Source: Vibrio quintilis (GTDB lineage Bacteria > Pseudomonadota > Gammaproteobacteria > Enterobacterales > Vibrionaceae). Taken from it: a stretch of 64,000 nucleotides of DNA. Under the pieces are notes generated by a model, which saw nothing but the letters and a program-made list of their open reading frames with translations, was not told the origin of the DNA and did not search any database. A program made the translations under genes and the position numbers. The number at the start of each line of letters is the position of its first letter. The first letter of the stretch is position 1. Of the stretch, positions 8,121 to 15,848 are shown in pieces. The stretch lies in NCBI RefSeq assembly GCF_024529975.1, contig NZ_AP024898.1, forward strand, positions 682,001 through 746,000, given 5' to 3'.

Positions 8121-9110
8121 TTATGCCCGGGAAAGTTGATCCCGTAGATTTGGCGGGGTGCCTTTGATTGTTAGTGTGTCAGTTTCTGCGTCGTAGAAGA
8201 CGCGCTCATCAAGAAGTTGCCGATCGAATGTGACGTTGACTCCGCCACCAGAGCCTTTGAATTTTGTTAGGTTGCAGATAACACTTTTTTCAACTGGTAT
8301 TGTGTCATCCAAATCGAAGTTTTGTTCCTGAGTAAATTCAGAGAAAGTCCTCCCGCCTGTATCCGGCAGGCTATCTGATATCTCCAAAACAGACACCTCA
8401 TCACCTTCACTAAACGCTTCGGAACACATATCTTTGACAATTTTGTATGATGAATTAGCCGTATCTTTATCCATCCCGTCATCACGGATGAAGTTGTCGA
8501 TGGCATGAATCAACTCTCTGTTCTTCTGTTTAGAATCGAAAAATTCAACCTCAAGGAAATCAAGAAAGAAGTCTTTTACCCGACTTCCCGATCTTGTTTT
8601 CATGAATGAGACACACCGACTTTTCTGGTTAATTCTGTAGTCTGACAAATTAACTTCAGCCGCCAGTGTAATGCTGGCTATGTCCAGATAATCAATCGGA
8701 TTTAATGAGTGCTCTGAGTTGAGCTTGATACCTATTGCGGCAGGTATGAGGGCAACCATGATGTATTCCGTTGACAGAGTCTGATAATGAGTAAAAACCA
8801 ATGTTCCCGCTTCGGCAAAAGGGTATTTACACATCTCATCGAGCAGGTGCTCAGCTTCGACCTCAGCGAACTGAGAGAATGCAATTTTTTGGTTTAAATA
8901 ATGGTCAACACCTGACTGAAATGTACTGTCATCGTTGAAGGATCCAAATCCCTTTGATTTGCTCAGCTTTGCTTTGGATATTTCGTTAACCAGATTTTCT
9001 ACGGCAAAATTTATTTCAATCGGGGTAGAGTTGTTTTCAGCAAGAATCAGCTCATCAGCGTTATTTTTTTCGATTTGCTGAATATCAATATTTAATACAG
9101 TGATGCTCAT
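8121..9110 (-). CDS. Nucleoid-associated protein YejK/NdpA homologue
   Basis: The protein (329 residues from this start) matches the 37-kDa nucleoid-associated family along its length. Examples are the opening MSITVLNIDIQQIEKN, the central DEMCKYPFAEAGTLVFTHY, HYxDIA-like NPIDYLDIASI, KDFFLDFL, and a nearly invariant C-terminus LTIKGTPPNLRDQL. The ATG at 9110 is preferred over 9134 because GGAG lies 8 bp upstream and it matches the family N-terminus. YejK binds DNA on the host nucleoid. A phage copy next to two methyltransferases could compact phage DNA, compete with the host protein or shield DNA. Confidence 0.88.
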   Translation of the reverse strand: MSITVLNIDIQQIEKNNADELILAENNSTPIEINFAVENLVNEISKAKLSKSKGFGSFNDDSTFQSGVDHYLNQKIAFSQFAEVEAEHLLDEMCKYPFAEAGTLVFTHYQTLSTEYIMVALIPAAIGIKLNSEHSLNPIDYLDIASITLAAEVNLSDYRINQKSRCVSFMKTRSGSRVKDFFLDFLEVEFFDSKQKNRELIHAIDNFIRDDGMDKDTANSSYKIVKDMCSEAFSEGDEVSVLEISDSLPDTGGRTFSEFTQEQNFDLDDTIPVEKSVICNLTKFKGSGGGVNVTFDRQLLDERVFYDAETDTLTIKGTPPNLRDQLSRA

Positions 9111-9130
9111 GCGGATTTCTCCAAATAGTT

Positions 9131-9655
9131 TCATTGTTCAACCTCCGATCTCTTCAGAGTCCAAAATTCGGGCCGTTTAATTCTGTTTCCCCGATCCCAA
9201 CATATCCAGGCGTATTCAGAGTTGTCTGAACTGCCATGAACAAATGAGGGGCGGGGAGTCAGAATTAACAGATTTGTCCACGGAAACTTACGCCAGAAAT
9301 CAGCCCGGCTTTTACTGCCGAGCATTGATAGTCGAAGCAGAAAACACATTGTGCCGTCATATGATAAGTCTCTCGTGAGTGCCGTCGAAATGAATTCAAG
9401 GGCAAGGCTGAAGGGTGGGTTAGTGATAATGACATCTGCGGCCATGTTTTGGTTTGGCTTCAAATAATCAATATCTTCGGAAATTTCAGCCCATTTAGTT
9501 TTATGAGACTCCCGAAGTTCGTTTAATATTCGTCCATCACCTCTGCAAGGCTCCGATATAACATCATTGGGGCGGAATTCTATTTGCTGAAGCAGAGCTT
9601 TTACGCACCAGACTGGTGTCGGGTAAAAATCCCGCTCGATTCGTTGTTTGGTCAC
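9131..9655 (-). CDS. Phage DNA adenine-type methyltransferase (NPPF motif)
   Basis: A 174-residue SAM-dependent methyltransferase of the phage Dam-like type. It begins near RDFYPTPVWCVKALL, has a SEPCRGDGRIL SAM-binding motif and the catalytic TNPPFSLALEF motif, then WICWDRG near the end. I place the start at the GTG at 9655, preceded by GGAAG and overlapping no coding frame. A TTG at 9724 would give 197 residues with an extra lysine-rich N-terminus. It probably modifies phage DNA or has degenerated to a DNA-binding accessory role. Confidence 0.8.
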   Translation of the reverse strand: MTKQRIERDFYPTPVWCVKALLQQIEFRPNDVISEPCRGDGRILNELRESHKTKWAEISEDIDYLKPNQNMAADVIITNPPFSLALEFISTALTRDLSYDGTMCFLLRLSMLGSKSRADFWRKFPWTNLLILTPRPSFVHGSSDNSEYAWICWDRGNRIKRPEFWTLKRSEVEQ

Positions 9656-9727
9656 TTCTTCTTCCTTGGTATGCGTTTTTTCTTTTTGGATGGGGAGAGC
9701 AGTTTTCGGGCTCTTGAAAGACAATAA

Positions 9728-9901
9728 TCAAAGCAATCCCCCCCCTCGGGCTTTACCAAACGAAGCGGTATTTCTGTATATATCAATTGCAAAATCAGAA
9801 GCTTGGTTTACTGAGGCGGTATCATGGCCTTCACTGATGAGGATTTGTGAAATGTTCTTGTGAATAAAAGCTTCATATCCGTTTCGGAATGCAACACTCA
9901 T
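9728..9901 (-). CDS. Small hypothetical phage protein (57 aa) ending at a G8 tract
   Basis: The ATG at 9901 has a strong AGGA/GGAGG Shine-Dalgarno sequence 5 bp upstream. The frame encodes 57 residues, with a helix-like region (QASDFAIDIYRN) and a C-terminal GGGLL. It ends just after a run of eight C on the plus strand (9739-9746). A one-base change in that run would extend the frame to a lysine-rich end at 9652 that overlaps the GTG start of the methyltransferase. Function unknown. Confidence 0.6.
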   Translation of the reverse strand: MSVAFRNGYEAFIHKNISQILISEGHDTASVNQASDFAIDIYRNTASFGKARGGGLL

Positions 9902-9910
9902 TGAATCCTC

Positions 9911-10642
9911 CTAATAATCATATGTAGATTCAATGTACGTATCGTAGTCAGAAGCGCTTATACCTTTATCAAGCGTTAACTTTGCTTTCATGGCATACGC
10001 GTTGAACAGGATTTTTTCAAACCGGTATAAAGGACCAACGCAAATCGCTTTTGACATGTCTTTGTCATCAATTTTTACGCTATAAATTTCACCGTTGTGT
10101 AAATCTATCTGATATTCGCATTCCCAATTGTTTTTGTCTGGCTCAATACTGATGTAGATATGTGTAAAACTCCCGTCACCATTAATATGCAATGTCATTT
10201 CAGAATCGTCGTGCTCTTCATCATCATTCTTGCGTCTGACTTCATCGAGTAGCCATGAAAGGGTGAGGTCTTCGGGTAATTGTTCAAAAATATCCTGCAT
10301 TTCTTTATCTAAAACTTCCTGAAGGCGTTCGTCTTGAAACCGGGTTACGGCTGCTCTGATGTTTTGCATTACAAACTGGTGATATACAGGAAAATCATCC
10401 AGTTCTTTCATGTCCGGTTTGATGGACTTAGTGATTGTTTCTTTAATTGACTTGGCGATTTCACTGTAGCTGGAAAATGCGTCTGATACACATTTTTCGA
10501 TCATTTGGTCAACTTTCTCTATGATGGTTTTTTCAACAATACCTTCCTGAATGCGCTGTTGAAGAATCTGTCCAAACATGTCTTGAACGGATGCGGTTTG
10601 TGGGTTGATCGATGGGTTAAATTCTTGTGTTTGTTCGGTCAT
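9911..10642 (-). CDS. Hypothetical phage protein (243 aa)
   Basis: An acidic, largely helical N-terminal half (about 1-150, with coiled-coil-like stretches around 20-75) is followed by a beta-rich segment (about 150-205) and a C-terminal helix. No family is recognised. The start carries the shared module AGGTAACGACC just before ATG. It lies between the exonuclease and the 57-residue gene in the recombination/early operon, which suggests a role in early DNA metabolism, but this is inference only. Confidence 0.7.
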   Translation of the reverse strand: MTEQTQEFNPSINPQTASVQDMFGQILQQRIQEGIVEKTIIEKVDQMIEKCVSDAFSSYSEIAKSIKETITKSIKPDMKELDDFPVYHQFVMQNIRAAVTRFQDERLQEVLDKEMQDIFEQLPEDLTLSWLLDEVRRKNDDEEHDDSEMTLHINGDGSFTHIYISIEPDKNNWECEYQIDLHNGEIYSVKIDDKDMSKAICVGPLYRFEKILFNAYAMKAKLTLDKGISASDYDTYIESTYDY

Positions 10643-10696
10643 TGGTCGTTACCTGAGTTTTATTAAAGGGAAGGGGGCTGCGCCCCTTGATGAAAG

Positions 10697-12079
10697 TTAA
10701 GAAGCCTGAAGCATTTCGATGGCGTTATTCCAGCCATCCCAGTTATCAACGCCAGCAGCTTCAAGAGCGGTTAAAAGGGCATCACGCTCAATCAGATGGT
10801 CATATTCTGCTTTGGGGATCGTGACTGTTTCTTCTGGCCGGGGTTTCATCTGAGTGACAGTTGACGGGCCGGACTGAATTTCTTCGACTATTTGACGGGC
10901 TTCATTGAGCCGGGATTCTGCAGGTGAGTGCTCAATTGTTTTCAGCTCTTCAATTTTTTCATTCAGAGCAATTTTTGCATTCGCCAGTTCCTGAGCAATG
11001 GCCGCTTTTAGGTTGTCGATATTTCGTTTATTCTTTGTCGCTTTTTTGAAGTCATAGTGAACAGTAACTTCTGAACCGTATTTTTTGCCAGCTTCTGAGA
11101 TGAGTTGTTTAATTTCCTCTTCTGCCGGCAGAATTAAAGACTGTTTGATTTCTTCTTTTCGGTTTTTCACGAACCGGTCAGCCGCTAATCGTGCTTCTTT
11201 GAACTGACTTATGATGAAATCAATATCATCGGTAATTTGATCAATATTTGAAGATCGGCTTTTAATTTTTACCCGCGCTTCACTGAGTCGATCTTCACTT
11301 TGTTTCAGCGCTTTCACCAACTCTGCAGCGTTGGCATATTCCTGATCGGATTCGGGTTTTTTCTTTGCTATTTCAACAAGAGCAAGAGCCGCAGTTTTGT
11401 ATTCTTTGATATTGCTTTTAACAACCAGGCAGTCCATCTCCGGGTATACGTCGTAGTTTATATCCGGAAGACTTACCGTAGCAGGAAGAACTTTTTCGGT
11501 TTTAGCTTCGATTTCGTGAGTTTCAAAATCAATATCAAACTGTTTCCATCCGGCGATCAGTGACTCCCGTCTTTCCGGAACTGACTCATAAAACATGTAT
11601 TCCATGTTTTCTTCAGTACCGTCGGAAACCATGAACATGACCTTATCTGCGCCGGAGACAAGCAGTTGATGTTCAAGCTGCCAGTAGTAATGAGGCTCAA
11701 GCACACCATTTTTCACATTCTCAGCAAGAACTTTGTTCCAGAGTTTATGCTCCCAGGCAATATCACCAAACATGGTGATGCCGTCATATGACGACATGTA
11801 ATTTGTGTCTTCGAGCTGGCCGCAAAGCGGGGAAAGGTCTTCATCTAAGATGCGCTCTGCTATTGGTCTGGCCCGGGCTTCAGCTTCATGACCTTCCTGA
11901 TACAGTTTCAGCCGGAACTCGTTGATAATGTTGGTCCAGCCCCTTTTATGATCAAGAAGCTGGTTCCGGGTAAAGTATTTTGAGTCTCCCATCATCGCGG
12001 GCGCTTCTGAAGCGGTTCTGAGTAAAAGCCGGGCATCCAGCCATTCCTGAGTACCCTGAGTAAGATCAAGCGTTTTCAT
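10697..12079 (-). CDS. YqaJ-family phage exonuclease (alkaline-exonuclease type)
   Basis: A 460-residue protein. The N-terminal ~200 residues show the YqaJ/lambda-Exo PD-(D/E)xK pattern: TQEWLDARL, GHEAEARARP (62-71), SSYDG with D99, and E110-x-K112. The C-terminal half is helical and Lys/Glu-rich (about 210-430). It should resect double-stranded DNA ends 5' to 3' and pass the strand to the RecT-like annealing protein, whose gene overlaps its start by 14 bp. Together they form a phage recombination pair of the Exo/Bet kind. Confidence 0.9.
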   Translation of the reverse strand: MKTLDLTQGTQEWLDARLLLRTASEAPAMMGDSKYFTRNQLLDHKRGWTNIINEFRLKLYQEGHEAEARARPIAERILDEDLSPLCGQLEDTNYMSSYDGITMFGDIAWEHKLWNKVLAENVKNGVLEPHYYWQLEHQLLVSGADKVMFMVSDGTEENMEYMFYESVPERRESLIAGWKQFDIDFETHEIEAKTEKVLPATVSLPDINYDVYPEMDCLVVKSNIKEYKTAALALVEIAKKKPESDQEYANAAELVKALKQSEDRLSEARVKIKSRSSNIDQITDDIDFIISQFKEARLAADRFVKNRKEEIKQSLILPAEEEIKQLISEAGKKYGSEVTVHYDFKKATKNKRNIDNLKAAIAQELANAKIALNEKIEELKTIEHSPAESRLNEARQIVEEIQSGPSTVTQMKPRPEETVTIPKAEYDHLIERDALLTALEAAGVDNWDGWNNAIEMLQAS

Positions 12080-12935
12080 TATCTAACTCCCTGATTTTTG
12101 ATATTTGCTGTTCTGTGAGCGTGTATTTGCTACACAGAAAATCAATGATGTGCTGTGAAGTCGATTTTCCGGCTGCTACCTGATCGGCCCAACTTTCTAA
12201 TTTTGAGTTAAGACGGTCATCGTCATATGGAGGAAGTAATTGCTCTTGTGATTCTGCAGGAGGAGTGATGTCTTTCTCCTGTAGAGACTCTCCGTGTTCA
12301 AGCTCATCCGGCGTATAAACACCAAGAATGACATCAGGGCAATAACGGCGGGCCCACTTTTTAACTGCCACATATGTTATTTGCTGCTGGGGATCGGTTG
12401 CCCACTGTGTGGAATTTCGGGGCCAGCATTGTTTCAGGAGGATATCAATCGATCGGGGGGAGCTTTCGCCGTGTAGGGTGGCAAAGACACGTACGCCTAC
12501 ACCTTCTTCATCTTTGTCAATCCAGCTCTGTTTTGCGTACTTGTTGCCTTTACCACTTGTCTCCATCCTGAATTTACCGATTACCTGTTCCCAGGGACCG
12601 AAAAATTCAAATTCAAGCCGTCCTTTTGTTGGGGCCATCGACGTAACTACGGCATTGACAAGTTGCCCTTCATATCCAAGATTTCCCTGAACGATATGGG
12701 TTTTCTGTGCTACAGAGAAAGGATTCATGCCCCATTGCATAGCTTGCATACATACAGCAAGACAGTCTCCGTTATTACCGGCTAAATGAGCCGGAATTGT
12801 TACGCGAGAACCCGCCATCATTTCGGCAAGTCGGCATAAATGTGTAAGTGTATCTCCGTTCATCCAAGAGTCCGGACGCACAGAAACTGACGCTTCTGTC
12901 TGCGCCAGCGGCATTGGATTTGTAAGTGAATTCAT
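12066..12935 (-). CDS. recT: RecT-family single-strand annealing protein
   Basis: A 289-residue protein with the RecT core: helices around AEMMAGSRVTIPAHL, the conserved block CMQAMQWGMNPFSVAQKTH, then LGYEGQLVNAVV and a KKWARRYCPDVILGVYTPDE segment near residue 200. The C-terminal ~80 residues are variable and acidic, as in RecT/Bet. Translation begins at the shared AGGTAACGACC-ATG module. It partners with the downstream YqaJ exonuclease in recombination and possibly replication restart. Confidence 0.9.
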   Translation of the reverse strand: MNSLTNPMPLAQTEASVSVRPDSWMNGDTLTHLCRLAEMMAGSRVTIPAHLAGNNGDCLAVCMQAMQWGMNPFSVAQKTHIVQGNLGYEGQLVNAVVTSMAPTKGRLEFEFFGPWEQVIGKFRMETSGKGNKYAKQSWIDKDEEGVGVRVFATLHGESSPRSIDILLKQCWPRNSTQWATDPQQQITYVAVKKWARRYCPDVILGVYTPDELEHGESLQEKDITPPAESQEQLLPPYDDDRLNSKLESWADQVAAGKSTSQHIIDFLCSKYTLTEQQISKIRELDNENA

Positions 12936-12946
12936 TGGTCGTTACC

Positions 12947-13333
12947 TTAATAAAAATTGGATAGTTTCAGGTCTTCATATGCTGTGATTGCTGCTTCATT
13001 TCGAGCATCTTCAGCACGTTCATTCCAGCCCCTGAGAATGGTCTGTTTGTTTTCTTCAAGGAATGGTTCAAACAACTCTGTAAATGTTTCTTTGAATTGC
13101 TCCAGACTGAGTAATTGAGTTGGGGTTGGATCGAATTCCATTGTCAGAACTGTCCGGATTAACCCATCGACTAAAGCGCTGGATGTGTCGCCATCCAGAA
13201 TAAATTGAACATAATCAGAGAGGGATAAACCGCAAAACTCACGGTTTGTTTTGATTCTGTCGATTCCGTGGTCGAGAAATACGTTGAACGCATTCTCATC
13301 ACAGTCCGGGACTAGATTCAGAATATTGTTCAT
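12947..13333 (-). CDS. Hypothetical phage protein (128 aa), first gene of leftward operon
   Basis: An acidic helical protein with no recognised domain. A clear AAGGAG sequence lies 8 bp before the ATG. It is followed directly by recT, so it belongs to the recombination operon. It is read first from the divergent control region at 13.3-13.6 kb. Function unknown. Confidence 0.65.
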   Translation of the reverse strand: MNNILNLVPDCDENAFNVFLDHGIDRIKTNREFCGLSLSDYVQFILDGDTSSALVDGLIRTVLTMEFDPTPTQLLSLEQFKETFTELFEPFLEENKQTILRGWNERAEDARNEAAITAYEDLKLSNFY

Positions 13334-13624
13334 TGTAAACTCCTTGCGTGTTTAGCCCTTTGGTCGGGGTTAAACTCGCCATTGGTCAATTAAGTTGGTC
13401 ATTGGTTGTTACCTTGCGACTCTATGCTTTGGTCGGCTGAGTCGCCCGATGAACCCGCTTCGGCGGGTTTTTTGGTATTTGGAGGAATGTGGTCATATTG
13501 GAGTGGTTGAGTTTGAAATTAGTTGATCATATGATTTCGATTCGACTTGGTGGAGACCAATCCTATACCAGGTCGAGGGTAACGGACCAAATGACAACTA
13601 ACCAATGATCAAAAGGTAGCAACC
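13334..13624. promoter_or_regulatory. Divergent control region between recT operon and rha, with leader structures
   Basis: The region separates leftward and rightward genes and should hold both promoters. On the minus strand the leader has a hairpin with GCGACTC / GAGTCGC arms (about 13415-13445) and two copies of a CCGACCAAAG motif in or near hairpin loops. It also encodes a 10-codon mini-frame at 13402-13370 (MTNLIDQWRV) started by AGGTAACAACC, a variant of the shared start module. On the plus strand, a GGTAACGGACCAAATGAC variant lies about 35 bp before rha. A GATCATATGAT palindrome (about 13523) could be an operator. Confidence 0.45.
13452..13473 (+). terminator. Rho-independent terminator-like hairpin in divergent region
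   Basis: An AACCCGC-TTCG-GCGGGTT stem with a UUCG tetraloop is followed by TTTT. It faces rightward, so it would stop transcripts entering rha from the left. Confidence 0.7.
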
Positions 13625-14338
13625 ATGAATACCTCAATGACCACATTCGACCAAAATTTGACAATGTCTAGCCGTGAAATTGCTGATCTTGTGCAATCAA
13701 GGCATGACAATGTGAAAATTAGCATCAAGACTTTGGCTTTAAAGGGGCTGATTAGTTTTACTGAAACTAAGGAAAACCCCACCACACAAGGTGGTAGACC
13801 TGCCACTGTATATAATGTGAACAAGCGCGATAGTTATGTTGTAGTAGCTCAACTATCACCGGAATTTACTGCCGCTCTTGTCGATCGCTGGCAAGAACTT
13901 GAAGAGAATAATTCATTTCAAATTCCTCAATCCTTACCCGAAGCGCTTCAATTAGCTGCAGATCTTGCAAAAAAGAATGAAGAAGCTGAAAAACAACTGG
14001 CTATAGCTGCTCCCAAAGTAGATTTCGCTGACCGTGTTGCCGGTGTAAATAAAGGGATTCAGATTGGCAATTTTGCAAAAGCAGTTGGTCTTGGGCCAAG
14101 AAGAATTTTCCAAGTACTACGGAATTTGAATATTCTGATGTCTGGCGGTTGTCGCCATAATTTACCTTTCCAGAAATATATTGATCTTGGTTATTTTCAA
14201 GTTCGTCAGGGAACTTATGAAGCCAGAGGAGAACAAAGGATTTCTCATACTCCGCTTATTACAGGGAAGGGTGAGCAATGGCTGACTCATAAGCTGGTTG
14301 AGTGTGGTGAATTATCTGACTTATCTATTGCAAGTTGA
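13625..14338 (+). CDS. Rha-family regulator with KilAC/antirepressor C-terminus
   Basis: A 237-residue two-domain phage regulator. Residues about 10-95 match the Rha N-terminal domain (MSSREIADLVQSRHDNVKIS, GRPATVYNVNKRDSYVVV). Residues about 130-235 match the ANT/KilAC DNA-binding domain (IQIGNFAKAVGLGPRRIFQVLR, GEQRISHTPLITGKGEQWL). Such fusions act as antirepressors or phage-growth regulators. It stands alone, divergent from the recombination operon, with a start-module variant AGGTAGCAACC directly before the ATG. It may relieve repression by the CI-like protein. Confidence 0.85.
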   Translation: MNTSMTTFDQNLTMSSREIADLVQSRHDNVKISIKTLALKGLISFTETKENPTTQGGRPATVYNVNKRDSYVVVAQLSPEFTAALVDRWQELEENNSFQIPQSLPEALQLAADLAKKNEEAEKQLAIAAPKVDFADRVAGVNKGIQIGNFAKAVGLGPRRIFQVLRNLNILMSGGCRHNLPFQKYIDLGYFQVRQGTYEARGEQRISHTPLITGKGEQWLTHKLVECGELSDLSIAS

Positions 14339-14439
14339 TAAAAAAGCCCCAAACAAAATTAACGTAAGGGGCATTAACAACGTCAGTTGATTAGGTGACC
14401 CCGGCTTAAAAGGGTCGATGGGAAAACTCAAACCAATTC

Positions 14440-14580
14440 ACCCTGAAAGCGCTATCAATACTGCATAATAACGCTTTGAGGGGGAGGCTGTCTTTCCAGC
14501 CGGTCCATGCGATCACAATGTAGGTGCATTGCTCACACTGCGGGTGTTTCACGCCACCGCCCGCTGGGCTGACTTTTCAA
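14440..14580 (+). ncRNA. C4-like antisense RNA / structured leader candidate
   Basis: The DNA encodes successive hairpins: GGCTG/CAGCC (14486-14501), CAATG/CATTG (14516-14531) and GCGGG/CCCGC (14540-14564). The stretch GCACTGCGGGTGTTTCAC-like (14530-14551) resembles the C4 antisense RNAs of P1/P7, which block translation of an antirepressor operon. A short frame follows at 14600. The assignment comes from remembered family features and has not been tested with a covariance model. Confidence 0.5.
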
Positions 14581-14599
14581 ATCCAAATACAGGATTAAC

Positions 14600-14689
14600 A
14601 TGTTTGCTGGTTTATTTACTCACGCCCAGCAACGTGATCTCTGGCTTTCCACAGACAAAGAATCTTATTCTTGCTATATATTTGAATAA
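14600..14689 (+). CDS. Possible 29-residue phage peptide downstream of C4-like RNA
   Basis: The ATG has AGGA 6 bp upstream and opens a 29-codon frame (starting MFAGLFTHAQQRDLW). Its position right after the C4-like element is where C4-controlled antirepressor operons begin, so it may be a small translated regulator. It is too short for a firm call. Confidence 0.4.
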   Translation: MFAGLFTHAQQRDLWLSTDKESYSCYIFE

Positions 14690-14743
14690 GCGCCTGAGTT
14701 AATATCAAGTTCCCCAACTATATAAAAACAAAGGCGCTAAATA

Positions 14744-15019
14744 ATGAAAATGTATAGGTTTGTTTTTGATCCGGATTTAACCAATTTCCCACCATGGAAT
14801 AAGTTTCAAACCAAGGAAGAAACTATCATGAGTTTCTCTGGTGACTTTATGGTTTTCAGGGATAAAACTGATGAACACGGAATACAAACATATTGGGTAT
14901 CAGCATTAGTTAAGAACATGTATTCAGAGTTTCTACAGCATTATGAATTAACTGAGGTGGAGATAAGTCACGAGAGTCTTCGAGAACTTGGAGCTTCAGA
15001 TCAGTTTCATCCGGACTGA
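14744..15019 (+). CDS. Hypothetical phage protein (91 aa)
   Basis: An aromatic-rich N-terminus is followed by an acidic C-terminus. No domain is recognised and the Shine-Dalgarno sequence is weak. Its 3' end overlaps the 3' end of the convergent gene at 14910-15491 by 110 bp. Both frames look protein-like, so the overlap may be real, or one of the two may be shorter in life. Confidence 0.5.
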   Translation: MKMYRFVFDPDLTNFPPWNKFQTKEETIMSFSGDFMVFRDKTDEHGIQTYWVSALVKNMYSEFLQHYELTEVEISHESLRELGASDQFHPD

Positions 15020-15491
15020 GAGAAAGTTGATCCTTAAGCCAGGCTTCGAATTCTTTCCCCGGCGGCATTAGTCTTTCATTCATCTCTTCGGCAAGATGGA
15101 AAAAGAAAGCGTTAGCCTTTTTATTTGATTCATATGGAAATAGTTGTATTGGGTCATCTGTTGGCCCAGTTGTAATCACATCCACACCAACCAGCTCTAT
15201 TTCTAATTTATCTGCCCAGTCAGGATCTTTGTATACTTTCGAAGCTCCAACTCCCCCGTCTATTGCTCCGCATCCAAACATCATATTACATGGGGGTTTT
15301 TCCGGACGCTGAGCGAACAGGAAAGGCGCTCCCACAGTTAATTCACGAAATTGACATATAAAAAAAGGCGTTACCAGAAAATTTTTCGTTTCTATTCTGG
15401 TGAGTAGGGGAGCGAACATTTGAAACATTTCACTGTATTTTATTGATGAACGTGAACCATTGAATATCACTCGTTTCATTGTGAATATCAT
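14910..15491 (-). CDS. Hypothetical phage protein (193 aa), leftward from the operator region
   Basis: The start is set at the ATG at 15491 because a perfect AGGAGG lies 5 bp upstream. A farther upstream ATG would start inside the inverted-repeat leader. The protein has an N-terminal beta-like part and a central Gly/Cys-rich patch (CNMMFGCGAIDGGVGAS), and the C-terminal 80 residues are acidic and helical. It is the first leftward gene after the left operators, the place lambdoid phages use for N-like or host-takeover genes. No family is recognised. Confidence 0.6.
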   Translation of the reverse strand: MIFTMKRVIFNGSRSSIKYSEMFQMFAPLLTRIETKNFLVTPFFICQFRELTVGAPFLFAQRPEKPPCNMMFGCGAIDGGVGASKVYKDPDWADKLEIELVGVDVITTGPTDDPIQLFPYESNKKANAFFFHLAEEMNERLMPPGKEFEAWLKDQLSLSPDETDLKLQVLEDSRDLSPPQLIHNAVETLNTCS

Positions 15492-15505
15492 GAATCCTCC
15501 TGAAT

Positions 15506-15590
15506 ATTTGAAATCCCTCGATTGCGGTTTCATTAGGCTTTGTCGGCTATGTCCTTAGTCCACCGTCCGACCAATCAAGGGATTTCAAAT
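15506..15590. promoter_or_regulatory. Long inverted repeat in the leftward leader
   Basis: The arms ATTTGAAATCCCTCGATTG (15506-15524) and its near-perfect complement (15572-15590, 18 of 19 pairs) enclose a 47-bp loop. The loop contains a nested GTCGG/CCGAC stem. In the leftward transcript this hairpin ends just before the AGGAGG of the 193-residue gene. It could gate translation or act as an RNA antitermination element like the HK022 put sites. Confidence 0.55.
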
Positions 15591-15724
15591 TGACTCTGTT
15601 TCCAAAGCCATTTGGCGTATCTGTGCATCGTATCTCCCAGCCTGGGCCGGGAGACCGTTTTGCTTACGCATTCGAACCGTATTTTTAAAGAGCTGGGACA
15701 GTGTTGTTACTGTCGATGTATTTA

Positions 15725-15796
15725 ATGTATGTTTTCATACATACTCCTGTCAAGAGAAAATGTATGTTTTATGTCGTGATGTATGTTTTCATGCAT
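15725..15796. promoter_or_regulatory. Left operator cluster for the CI-like repressor
   Basis: A perfect ATGTATG-TTTT-CATACAT inverted repeat (15725-15742), a half-site at 15760-15766 and a near-perfect copy ending CATGCAT (15779-15796) lie just downstream of the repressor gene. A further ATGTATG half-site at about 15841 overlaps the repressor stop codon. The same sequence recurs upstream of the repressor, so these look like OL-type operators controlling a leftward promoter. Confidence 0.75.
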
Positions 15797-15848
15797 TTTG
15801 TGTCAATAAAAACCCAGTGAAATACTGGGGTTTTATAAATATGTATGT

